DNA of 64,000 nt from positions 248,001 through 312,000 of the forward strand of contig SCRE01000010.1 in NCBI GenBank assembly GCA_004297935.1. Reading direction: 5' to 3'. The position numbers and the translations under genes are program-made. The DNA comes from Microbacteriaceae bacterium. Lineage in GTDB: Bacteria; Actinomycetota; Actinomycetes; Actinomycetales; Microbacteriaceae. The notes beneath the pieces were generated by a model, which had not been told where the DNA came from, searched no databases, and saw only the letters and a list, made by a program, of their open reading frames with translations. Positions 53,647-61,527 of this stretch are shown piece after piece. The number at the start of each line of letters is the position of its first letter. Within the stretch, counting starts at the first letter, position 1.

Positions 53647-54921
53647 ATGAAGCCTTCACGATCGGCTGCACGCGTTCTCGTGATCGACCACACCGCAGAG
53701 CTCTCGGGCGGCGAAGTCGCGCTGTCCCGGCTTCTGGAGGCCGTCGACCGGGAGCGATATGACGTGCGCGTGCTGCTGCTCGCCGACGGCCCGTTCGCCG
53801 CGCGGCTGAGCGCACAGGGCATCCCGGTCGCTGTGCTGTCCGGCTCAAGCCGGCTCACGAGGATCGGCCGCGCCGAAGCCGCATCGTCGCCGATCGCCCT
53901 GCTGGCCAACGCAATACGAACGCTCGCGCTGGTCCCGAGGATCTCGGCCGCGATCCGCGGAGCGGGTGCCCAACTCGTCGTCGCCAACACGCTCAAGGCC
54001 GCCGTGCTCTCATCGATTGCAGCGCCACTGGCCGGTCGGCGTTGGGTCTGGCATCTGCACGACCGGATCGCGCGGGATTATCTGCCGCCCGCGCTCGTGT
54101 TCGGCTTGCGTGCGCTGGCCAGATGGGCACCACGCCTGGTCGTGGCCAATTCGGAGGCGACTCGCGCGACACTGCCTCGCCTGCACGACGATCGGGTGAT
54201 CGTCGCCTATCCCGGTGTCGCCGTGCCACCGGCCGAAGCACCATTGCGGACCCCTCCGTCCGTGCCGTTGTTCGGATTGCTCGGACGGATCGCCCCGACC
54301 AAGGGCCAACTCGAGTTTCTCCGGGCCGCGGCACTTCTGGTGGCCGGGCACCCGGGCATCCGGTTCTCCGTCATCGGCGATGCACTGTTCAACGACGGCC
54401 GATTCGCCGACGAGATCCGGGCTATGCCGGCTGCGCTCGGCATCGACGACTGTGTGATGTTCACCGGTTGGCTCGACGACCCGACGAGCGCGATCCAGGG
54501 TCTGACAGCGCTCGTCCACGCATCGCCGATCGCGGAACCGTTCGGTCAGGTGATCGTCGAGGCCATGTTCGCCGGCGTGCCGGTGATCGGAACGGACGCG
54601 GGCGGCGTTCGCGAGATCCTGAACGCCGATGGCGCCGTGGAGCCGATCGGCCGCGGTGTCACGCGCACCGCCTTCGGGCTGCTCGTGGCGCCGCACGACC
54701 CGGCGGCGCTCGCCACGGCGATGGCCTGGATGGCCGAGCACGAACCTGAGCGCGAGGCGATGGCGGGGCGCGCGCGCGTCAGCGCGGCCGAACGTTTCGA
54801 TATTCGCGTCAGCGCGAGCAGAACGAACCAGGCGTGGACCCGCGCATTGGGGGCACCAGGCCGTGCCCGACGGTCCGCTATCGTGGACACAGACCGAAAA
54901 TACGACGCGGGAGAGATGTGA
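53647..54921 (+). CDS. Glycosyltransferase, GT4 family
   Basis: 424 residues, GT-B: VIDHTAELSGGEVALSRLLEAV at the N-terminus, FGLLGRIAPTKGQLEFLRAAALL and EPFGQVIVEAMFAGVPVIGTDAGG with the full E-X7-E. The ATG at 53647 is 2 bases after the acyltransferase stop. Overlaps the PqqD-like gene (GTGA). Sugar unknown. Confidence 0.9.
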   Translation: MKPSRSAARVLVIDHTAELSGGEVALSRLLEAVDRERYDVRVLLLADGPFAARLSAQGIPVAVLSGSSRLTRIGRAEAASSPIALLANAIRTLALVPRISAAIRGAGAQLVVANTLKAAVLSSIAAPLAGRRWVWHLHDRIARDYLPPALVFGLRALARWAPRLVVANSEATRATLPRLHDDRVIVAYPGVAVPPAEAPLRTPPSVPLFGLLGRIAPTKGQLEFLRAAALLVAGHPGIRFSVIGDALFNDGRFADEIRAMPAALGIDDCVMFTGWLDDPTSAIQGLTALVHASPIAEPFGQVIVEAMFAGVPVIGTDAGGVREILNADGAVEPIGRGVTRTAFGLLVAPHDPAALATAMAWMAEHEPEREAMAGRARVSAAERFDIRVSASRTNQAWTRALGAPGRARRSAIVDTDRKYDAGEM

Positions 54922-55175
54922 AACTTCGTACAGAAGGGCTCACCTGGCAAGAAATCGACGGCGAACTGGTGATCCTCGACCTGACCGGATCCGTGTATTT
55001 GACGACGAACGGATCGGGTGCCCTCCTCGCGAAGCTGCTGACGCAGGAGCGCTCCGAACGGGAGCTCAGCGATGCCCTGATCGCCGAGTACGGCGTCCCG
55101 GAGGACGTCGCGGCGGCGGACGCTGCGGCCTTCGTTGCGCAACTCGCTCAGAAGAAGCTGCTCGTCTTGTCATGA
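54918..55175 (+). CDS. PqqD-family protein (RRE-like)
   Basis: An 85-residue winged-helix protein. In PqqD and RiPP pathways this fold (RRE) holds a precursor peptide for a radical-SAM enzyme. The pattern is clear: LTWQEIDGELVILDLTGSVYLTTNGSGALLAKLL, then TQERSERELSDALIAEYGV and a final helix. No radical SAM, precursor peptide or PQQ gene is nearby. The GTG start overlaps the GT4 stop and its TGA overlaps the next ATG, so it is made together with both glycan enzymes. Role here unknown. Confidence 0.85.
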   Translation: MKLRTEGLTWQEIDGELVILDLTGSVYLTTNGSGALLAKLLTQERSERELSDALIAEYGVPEDVAAADAAAFVAQLAQKKLLVLS

Positions 55176-56248
55176 CCGAGCTGGCTGCTCGTGCGATCGC
55201 CTTCTATCTTCCGCAGTTCCACCCGATCCCGGAGAACAGCGAGTGGTGGGGTCCCGGGTTCACCGAGTGGACCAACGCGGCGCGCGCTCGCCCGCTCTTC
55301 CGTGGACACGCCCAACCTCACCTCCCCGCCGACCTCGGCTTCTACGATCTTCGGCTCCCCGAGGCGCGGCAGGCGCAGAGCGATCTGGCCATCGAGTCCG
55401 GGGTGGAGGCATTCTGCTATTGGCACTACTGGTTCGGCGCCGGGTCGCGCATCCTCGAGCGCCCGTTCACCGAGGTCCTGCAGCACGGAAAGCCGTCGAT
55501 CTCCTTCTGTCTGGGCTGGGCGAACCAGAGTTGGACGGGCATCTGGCACGCGGCGGAGAACCGGGTCCTGAGACAACAGACCTACCCCGGGCCCGAAGAC
55601 GATCAGGCGCACTTCGACACGATCGTGGCCGCGTTCCACGACGACCGCTATCTGCGGGTCGACGACAAACCGGTCTTCTATGTGTTCCGCCCGGAGGAAC
55701 TGCCCGATGCACGCGCGTTCGTCGACCGTTGGCAGGCGATGGCGCGCGCGGCAGGCCTCGGCGGCCTCTACCTGGTGGCCGAGGTCAGCGACCTCCTCGG
55801 GCGAGGTCCCCGCTACACGACGACCGCAGCGGACGGATTCGACGCCGGCGTCTACGTGAGGCTGCCGGCGCGGCAGGAGCGCACAGACGTGCTCCGCATG
55901 CGCGCACGACGCAAACTCGGTGGGCCCGAGACGTACCCGTATTCGACGAACGCGTCTCTCTGGGACCCCGTGCGCGCAGATCCGCTGCTTCAACCGAGTG
56001 TCTATCCGAACTGGGACAACACCCCGCGCTCCGGCGTCCGCGGGCTCGCGCTGACCGGATCGAGCCCGGACGGATTCGCCCAGAACCTGGGCCACGCGGT
56101 GCAGACGCTTCACGACAGGCGAGACCAGGAGCGTTTGCTCTGGATCAAGTCGTGGAACGAGTGGGCGGAGGGCAACTATCTCGAACCGGATCTCGAGTAC
56201 GGCCGAGGATGGCTGGAGACGGTGAGACGCGGGTTGGCGCAGCCATGA
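55172..56248 (+). CDS. WbsX / glycosidase-99-like protein
   Basis: 358 residues. The opening AIAFYLPQFHPIPENSEWWGPGFTEWTN is the hallmark of WbsX in O-antigen and capsule clusters, related to GH99 TIM barrels. Further landmarks: FCYWHYWFGAGSRILERPF, SFCLGWANQSWTG, and near the end LLWIKSWNEWAEGNYLEPD. Annotated variously as a glycosyltransferase or a glycosidase; biochemical activity is unclear. Start overlaps the PqqD stop, and its stop overlaps the next GT4. Confidence 0.92.
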   Translation: MTELAARAIAFYLPQFHPIPENSEWWGPGFTEWTNAARARPLFRGHAQPHLPADLGFYDLRLPEARQAQSDLAIESGVEAFCYWHYWFGAGSRILERPFTEVLQHGKPSISFCLGWANQSWTGIWHAAENRVLRQQTYPGPEDDQAHFDTIVAAFHDDRYLRVDDKPVFYVFRPEELPDARAFVDRWQAMARAAGLGGLYLVAEVSDLLGRGPRYTTTAADGFDAGVYVRLPARQERTDVLRMRARRKLGGPETYPYSTNASLWDPVRADPLLQPSVYPNWDNTPRSGVRGLALTGSSPDGFAQNLGHAVQTLHDRRDQERLLWIKSWNEWAEGNYLEPDLEYGRGWLETVRRGLAQP

Positions 56249-57336
56249 CGAGATCATCGAGGCCACTGCGCATCGCGATAATTTCCTACTACCTCCCGAG
56301 CGGCAGCAAGATCGGGGTCGGCTATCAGGTTCACGAACTGGCTGGCGAGCTCGTGCGCCGCGGACACCAGGTCGACGTGTTCAGCGAGTGCCCGCCGGTC
56401 GACGGTGCGATCTACGGTCACCGCCGGATCGAGCTCTCCGGGCGCATGCGGACTTTCCGATTCGCGCTCCGGCTGCGGCACGAGGACTTCAGCTCATACG
56501 ATGTCGTGCACGCGCACGGCGATGACTATTGGCTGTGGCGAAAGCGGGTGCCGCGGCATGTGCGGACGATTCACGGCTCGTGCTTCGAAGAGGCGATCCA
56601 CATCCGCGGCCTCGGCGAGAAGCTGCGGATGATCGCGCTCGGCTTCAGCGAGGTGCTGGCGAGCATCGTCGCGGACGAGACCGCCGTGGTGTCCCCAAGA
56701 ACCCGCCGATGGTCCCCTTGGGTGAAGCGGGTGATCCCGAACGGCGTCGACGCCACCCGGTTCCAGCCGGATGCGACGAAGCGATCCGACGTGCCCACCG
56801 TGCTTTTCGTCGGAACCTGGAGCAATCGAAAGAGGGGGGCGGACCTGGCACGCGTCTTCCAGCGCGACGTGCTGCCCGCGATCCCCGACGCGCGGCTGGA
56901 GATGGTGTGCACAGATGCCCCGGCCACGCCGGGCGCCGGCATCACCGTTCTCGGCGAGTTGAGCGACACCCAGCTCATCGAGGCGTATCAGCGGGCATGG
57001 CTGTTCTGCCTGCCGTCGGACTACGAGGGCTTCGGGATCCCGTATGCGGAGGCCATGGTGTGCGGCCTCCCCGTGGTCGCGACGCCGAACATCGGTGCGC
57101 GCTACGTGACGGACGATGGTGCGGCTGGTGTGCTCGCGCCGCTCGAATCGATCGGCGTGTCACTGCGCGAGTTGCTCGAGGACCCGGCAGAACGCGATCG
57201 GCTGGTCCGACGGAGCATCGCGCGCGGCGCGCAGTTCACGCTCGAGCGCGTCGTCGACGCGTATGAGTCCCTCTACACCGCGCCCCGAGGCCGGCACGGA
57301 TGTGCGGGCCCGGCGTCCGCCGCCAGTACAATCTGA
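56245..57336 (+). CDS. Glycosyltransferase, GT4 family
   Basis: 363 residues, GT-B: IAIISYYLPSGSKIGVGYQVHELAGELVRRG, IPNGVDATRFQPD, VLFVGTWSNRKRGADLARVF, EGFGIPYAEAMVCGLPVVA. ATGA overlap with the WbsX gene. Sugar unknown. A 68-base gap follows before the FAD enzyme. Confidence 0.9.
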   Translation: MTRSSRPLRIAIISYYLPSGSKIGVGYQVHELAGELVRRGHQVDVFSECPPVDGAIYGHRRIELSGRMRTFRFALRLRHEDFSSYDVVHAHGDDYWLWRKRVPRHVRTIHGSCFEEAIHIRGLGEKLRMIALGFSEVLASIVADETAVVSPRTRRWSPWVKRVIPNGVDATRFQPDATKRSDVPTVLFVGTWSNRKRGADLARVFQRDVLPAIPDARLEMVCTDAPATPGAGITVLGELSDTQLIEAYQRAWLFCLPSDYEGFGIPYAEAMVCGLPVVATPNIGARYVTDDGAAGVLAPLESIGVSLRELLEDPAERDRLVRRSIARGAQFTLERVVDAYESLYTAPRGRHGCAGPASAASTI

Positions 57337-57404
57337 CTACGTAAGAAGCGTGACACCGACGTCCAGCGTTCACGCTGCCCCGGTCGATGGTGAGGGAGAC
57401 AAAC

Positions 57405-58613
57405 GTGGATGCTGCGGTAGCGATGGTGGGGGCCGGCCCGTATGGATTGTCCGCAGCAGCCCACCTTGCGCACCGAGGCGTCGACGTGCGCTCCTTCGGC
57501 GTGCCGATGGCCACCTGGCAGCAGAACATGCCGGCGGGGATGCTGCTGAAGTCCGACGGCTTCGCATCCAGTCTGTCTGCGCCTGTTCCCGGTTGGACCC
57601 TCGGTGAATACTGCGAGCGCCAAGAAGTGCCATACGGCGACCGCCAGCCTCGAGTGACCCTGGACCAGTTCGCAGAGTATGCGCTGGCGTTCCAGCGCCA
57701 GTTCGTGCCGAATCTGGACTCTCGGCTGGTGTCCCACCTGGTCACGACGCAGGGGGGTTTCTCGCTGGAGCTCGACGACGGCGAGACGTTGACCGCTCGG
57801 CAGGTCGTGATCGCCGTCGGGATCAGCCATTTCGCATTTGTTCCGCCCGCGTTCCGGGGGCTGGGGAGTCACGTCACGCATAGCGGCGCTCACCGCACCT
57901 TCGATGATTTCACGGGCAAGCAGGTAGCCGTCATCGGTGCCGGATCGTCTGCCGTCGAGGTCACCGCCGCCCTGGTCGAGGCCGGGGCCGACGTGCACCT
58001 GATCGCCCGACGCGCCGAGGTCCCGTTCTGGACCCCGCCACGACCGAACGAGCCGAAACCGACGTGGTGGATGCGTGTGCGGGACCCGCCATCGGGTCTC
58101 GGACCTGGTTGGCGCTCCAGACTGTGCGAAGACCTTCCCGATGCCTACCGCCGCCTGCCGCGCGGTTTCCGGCTCGAGGTACTGCGTCGGCACCTTGGCC
58201 CGGTGTCCCCCTGGTGGCTGCGAGACACGGTCATGGAAAATGCCCACGTCAGGACTCGGACGATCCCGATCGGCGCACACCTGTCCGGCGAGCTCGTCGT
58301 CCTGGAGCTCGCCGGCGCAGACGGAACCTCTACCGAGTTGAGCGTCGATCATGTGATCTGTGCGACGGGCTACGCGGCGGACCTTGACAGGCTTGCCTTC
58401 CTCGATCCGTCGCTGGGGCGTGCGCTCAAGCGCGTCGGTGCCATGCCGATGTTGTCTCACCATTTCGAGTCGTCGGTGCCGGGGCTCTATTTCGCCGGTG
58501 CCGCGGCAGCGGGAACGTTCGGGCCGCTACTGCGATTCGTTGTCGGAACGGAGTTCACCTCCCCTCGGATCGCAGCGCAATTGAGCCGACGATCCGCCCG
58601 CCGCGACTCGTGA
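57405..58613 (+). CDS. FAD/NAD(P)-dependent oxidoreductase
   Basis: 402 residues. Two Rossmann motifs: AMVGAGPYGLSAAAHLAHRG (FAD, residues about 5-25) and VAVIGAGSSAVEVTAALVEAGADVHLIARR (NADPH, about 170-200), plus CATGYAADL near the C-terminus. This is the layout of flavin monooxygenases and L-lysine/ornithine N-hydroxylases, but substrate cannot be read. The GTG at 57405 is chosen because GAGGGA lies 7 bases upstream. Its stop overlaps the ATP-grasp start (GTGA), so the two probably act in one pathway. Confidence 0.85.
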   Translation: MDAAVAMVGAGPYGLSAAAHLAHRGVDVRSFGVPMATWQQNMPAGMLLKSDGFASSLSAPVPGWTLGEYCERQEVPYGDRQPRVTLDQFAEYALAFQRQFVPNLDSRLVSHLVTTQGGFSLELDDGETLTARQVVIAVGISHFAFVPPAFRGLGSHVTHSGAHRTFDDFTGKQVAVIGAGSSAVEVTAALVEAGADVHLIARRAEVPFWTPPRPNEPKPTWWMRVRDPPSGLGPGWRSRLCEDLPDAYRRLPRGFRLEVLRRHLGPVSPWWLRDTVMENAHVRTRTIPIGAHLSGELVVLELAGADGTSTELSVDHVICATGYAADLDRLAFLDPSLGRALKRVGAMPMLSHHFESSVPGLYFAGAAAAGTFGPLLRFVVGTEFTSPRIAAQLSRRSARRDS

Positions 58614-59839
58614 ACGGCGCCGTGAGCGGCCAGCGAGCGTCACGGTCCGAACATCGGCTGCTTCTGGTCACCGGGCACCGCTGGCTCGATGCCTGCCGTC
58701 ACGCCCTCGCCGCCCGTGAAGCCGGATTCGCCGTGCATCTGCTCGCGCCGAAGAGGCATCCGATCGCGGCCCTGGAGTGGGTCAACACCGTCGAGGCGTT
58801 CTCGGCGTTGCGGCCGCACAGGACGGTGGCGAATGCCCTCAACGCCATGCCGTTCGATCTTGTCGTCCCGATCGACGACCTGGGTGCATCCGCGTTGTTC
58901 GAAACCTACCTCGATGGCATGCTGAGCAACGAAGCCGCGCTGACCGTGGAGCGCTCCCTCGGCGATCCGGCCAGTTTCGGAATCCGACACGCGCGAGCGG
59001 AAATCGGTCAGATCGCCACTCGCGCAGGTTTGGCTGCCCCTGGAACCTGGCCGCTGCGTGAGGATACGCTGGCCAGCGACCTCGAGACGGCCGGATTCCC
59101 TGCCGTCCTCAAGACCGACGGCAGTTTCGGCGGTCAGCAGGTGATCGTGGTCGACGATCTCGATGCGGCCCGCGCCGGCTACCTCGCTCTGTCGAGGCCG
59201 CCCCGCCTGCTGGGAGCGTTCGGGCAGCTCGTGCTCGATCACGACGAGACCTCTCTGAGACCCGCCCTCGCCAGGTCGCGGTCGCCGGTGAGCGTGCAGC
59301 AGTTCGTCAACGGTGGCCCTGCGACGATGTCCGTCGCGGCCTGGGAAGGAGAAATGCTCGGCTATGTCGGGTCGCGTGCCCTGCAGACGCAACCGGGCAA
59401 CGGCCCCGCGACGATCATCGAGCCGCTCCAGCATCCGGACCTGGAGCGAGCAGCGCGGGTGATCGCGAGCGAGCTCGGACTGTCCGGCCTCTTCGGGCTC
59501 GATTTCGTCCTCGCTCCCGATCGTTCCACCGCGTCACTGATCGAGCTCAATCCCCGGGCAACGCCGACAGCGCACCTGCGCCCGCCGTCGCTGCACCGCC
59601 CGTTGTTTCATCTGCTTGCCGACTCGCTGGGCATGGCCGCTCCGCCTCCTCGACCGGCACTGCCCGAAGGCCCGATCGGCCTCTTTCCACAGGCGGCGAC
59701 GGCCGATCCCGGCGGTACGCACGCCCTGCCCGCCCATCTCGATCTTCCACGTGAGCAAGACGTCGTCGACCTCTGCCGCGCAGAACTGGCGACAAGGCCG
59801 CCGGGCGCTCTCGAACGGGTGATCCGGCGGGTGTTCTGA
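58610..59839 (+). CDS. ATP-grasp ligase
   Basis: 409 residues. The ATP-grasp core is seen in FPAVLKTDGSFGGQQVIVVDD (nucleotide-binding lysine and glycine-rich loop) and GLDFVLAPDRSTASLIELNPRATPT (Glu and Asn metal ligands). An N-terminal Rossmann-like region begins LLLVTGHRWLDACRHALAAREAGF. Such enzymes join a carboxylate to an amine or other nucleophile through an acylphosphate. In this operon it may attach an amino acid or other acid to a sugar; that is inference. Last gene of the operon. Confidence 0.85.
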   Translation: MNGAVSGQRASRSEHRLLLVTGHRWLDACRHALAAREAGFAVHLLAPKRHPIAALEWVNTVEAFSALRPHRTVANALNAMPFDLVVPIDDLGASALFETYLDGMLSNEAALTVERSLGDPASFGIRHARAEIGQIATRAGLAAPGTWPLREDTLASDLETAGFPAVLKTDGSFGGQQVIVVDDLDAARAGYLALSRPPRLLGAFGQLVLDHDETSLRPALARSRSPVSVQQFVNGGPATMSVAAWEGEMLGYVGSRALQTQPGNGPATIIEPLQHPDLERAARVIASELGLSGLFGLDFVLAPDRSTASLIELNPRATPTAHLRPPSLHRPLFHLLADSLGMAAPPPRPALPEGPIGLFPQAATADPGGTHALPAHLDLPREQDVVDLCRAELATRPPGALERVIRRVF

Positions 59840-59873
59840 CGGGTGTTCTGACCCCGTGCGGGGCGGTCCGAGC

Positions 59874-59933
59874 AGTCGGCGGCACAGACGGCCGCACAGC
59901 CGGCGGCTCAGTCGGCGGCTCAGACGGCGGCGA
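59874..59933. repeat. Five tandem 12-bp repeats after the ATP-grasp gene
   Basis: AGTCGGCGGCAC, AGACGGCCGCAC, AGCCGGCGGCTC, AGTCGGCGGCTC and AGACGGCGGCGA in tandem between converging genes. Just before them the stop region GGGTGTTCTGAC is duplicated (59829-59852), and CCCCGTGCGGGG can form a short hairpin. Confidence 0.75.
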
Positions 59934-59953
59934 GAGGATTCATCGCAGCCCGG

Positions 59954-60598
59954 TCACGTCGCCTCCAGCTGGAGGCTCACTCTGTGTGCGGTGAACGCCT
60001 CCGCGTAACGACTCTGCGTCTCGGCGCCGCGCAGACGCATGATGCCGAAGAAGAACTCATCGTCCCACCAGTCCCGACCGTGCTGGCTGGGGAAGCAGTC
60101 ATCGATCGCCCGGACCTTACGCGTCGCCGTCTCCTCGGGCAACGCCAGGTAGACCGTGGGTCGGCCGAGATCGCCGTCCCACTTGGGGATCTCATAGTGC
60201 AGGAGGAGCGGCCCCCGCCATACCGTGGGAACAAGACGCCCGAGCAGCGCGTGGTCCTGATGCGCGTCGTCCACCCGTGGGGCGAGAACCAGATCGGGCC
60301 GTGGGGCGGCATCGCGGAAGGCGTGCAGCGCGTCTTTGACGGCTCCCCACTGCTCGGGAAGGCGCGCATCGGGCAACCCACCGAAGACGGGCGGCCGTGA
60401 GCAGCCGAACGCACGCGCGGCGGCCGCCGCCTCGGCACGACGTTCGTCCGTCCCGGTCAGTACCAGCGTATGGATGTCCACGTCGCCGCGCTCGCCGAAC
60501 GCCAGGAGCGTGCCGCCGCATCCGATCTCGATGTCGTCCGGGTGTGCGCCGATGGCGAGGACCACGAGCCGGCCGGGCGGAAACCTGAGTGCGGTCAC
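59954..60598 (-). CDS. PIG-L family deacetylase
   Basis: 214 residues, a zinc hydrolase of the LmbE/MshB type that removes acetyl from N-acetylglucosamine-like substrates. The metal motif HPDD is in LVVLAIGAHPDDIEIGCGG (residues about 14-32), and APRVDDAHQDHALLGRL provides the second histidine part. GTG start overlaps the stop of the nucleotidyltransferase (GTGA), so they are co-translated and may work on one nucleotide sugar. Confidence 0.9.
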   Translation of the reverse strand: MTALRFPPGRLVVLAIGAHPDDIEIGCGGTLLAFGERGDVDIHTLVLTGTDERRAEAAAAARAFGCSRPPVFGGLPDARLPEQWGAVKDALHAFRDAAPRPDLVLAPRVDDAHQDHALLGRLVPTVWRGPLLLHYEIPKWDGDLGRPTVYLALPEETATRKVRAIDDCFPSQHGRDWWDDEFFFGIMRLRGAETQSRYAEAFTAHRVSLQLEAT

Positions 60599-61389
60599 CG
60601 CTCGACTGCCGCAACATCGGGATGCCAGAGTTCCCACGGAGCGGTGCCGCTGGCGTGCAATTCCTCCAGGTACGTGCGTTCCTTCAGCGTGTCCATGCAG
60701 GCCCAGAAGCCGGCATACTTGTTCGCCGAGAACCGCCCGTCGGCGGCAGCGCGGATGCATCCGTTCATCACGAGGTCGTCGCCGGGCCGAAGATAGTCGA
60801 AGATCCCCTGCCTGAGCACGAAGAAGCCGCCGTTGATCCACATGTCCATCCCACGCACCGGTGCGACTCCGGTCATGCAGCCGTCCTCGTCGAAGCCGAC
60901 CACATGGAAGGAGTCCTGCGGCGGTACGGCGACCAGGCTGCCCACCTGATCCGGGGGGAGCGCGGTGATCATGTCGTTGATCGGCACGGTGGAGAGCACG
61001 TCACCGTAATTCGCGAGGAACAGGTCGTCCCCGTCGAGATACGGTCGAACCCTGCGCAGCCGCTCACCGATGGCGGTGTCCAGGCCGGTGTCGACGAAGG
61101 TGATGCGCCAGTCCGAGATGTCGGTGCTCAGCATGCGGATGCCGCGTCCACCGTCGGTCAGGACGAAATCGTTCGATGCCGTCTCCTGATAGTCCAGGAA
61201 GTATCGCTTCACCGCGCTTGCACCGTAGCCCAGGCAGAGTATGAAGTCCGTGTGCCCGTGGTACGCATACCAGCGCATGATGTGCCAGAGGATCGGACGG
61301 TCGCCGATCGCGGTCATCGGCTTCGGCGCCGACTGGTTGTCGGCACGGATGCGCATCCCCATGCCACCGCAGAACAGGACGACTTTCAT
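60595..61389 (-). CDS. Sugar-1-phosphate cytidylyltransferase (RfbF-like)
   Basis: 264 residues. KVVLFCGGMGMRIRADNQSAPKPM is the nucleotide-binding signature (GGxGxR variant), followed by RPILWHIMRWYAYHGHTDFILCLGY, as in glucose-1-phosphate cytidylyltransferase. INGGFFVLRQGIFDYL and the end FWACMDTLKERTYLEELHASG fit too. It should make CDP-glucose or a related sugar, yet no CDP-glucose dehydratase is in the window. GGGAGG precedes the ATG. Confidence 0.85.
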   Translation of the reverse strand: MKVVLFCGGMGMRIRADNQSAPKPMTAIGDRPILWHIMRWYAYHGHTDFILCLGYGASAVKRYFLDYQETASNDFVLTDGGRGIRMLSTDISDWRITFVDTGLDTAIGERLRRVRPYLDGDDLFLANYGDVLSTVPINDMITALPPDQVGSLVAVPPQDSFHVVGFDEDGCMTGVAPVRGMDMWINGGFFVLRQGIFDYLRPGDDLVMNGCIRAAADGRFSANKYAGFWACMDTLKERTYLEELHASGTAPWELWHPDVAAVER

Positions 61390-61514
61390 CAGCTACCTCC
61401 CGACACGTCGCGCCACCGCAGCCGGGTGAAGCGCGCATGGGTTCAGCGTATCGGTGAGCGCCCCTCGACATCACCCACCAGTAAGCGGGCCAACGCAGCC
61501 GGGCGGGAGGAGAA

Positions 61515-61520
61515 TATACT
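61515..61520 (+). promoter_or_regulatory. -10 box of the first GT2 gene (leaderless)
   Basis: TATACT, a very good -10, ends 7 bases before the ATG at 61528. GGAGGAG lies just upstream of the box, too far from the ATG to act as Shine-Dalgarno. Confidence 0.5.
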
Positions 61521-61527
61521 CACACCC

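Noticed and set aside
53647-59839. PQQ or RiPP biosynthesis cluster
   Set aside because: Only a PqqD-like protein is present; there is no PqqA, PqqB, PqqC or PqqE, no radical SAM protein and no precursor peptide.
8025-59933. CRISPR array
   Set aside because: The tandem repeats (8025, 16400, 22148, 38270, 44090, 59874) have units of 12-17 bp lying side by side without unique spacers, and no cas gene is present.
59954-60841. Longer PIG-L protein starting upstream at 60841
   Set aside because: The extra 81 residues lie inside the cytidylyltransferase gene in another frame and lack conservation; the GTG at 60598 overlapping that stop fits coupling.
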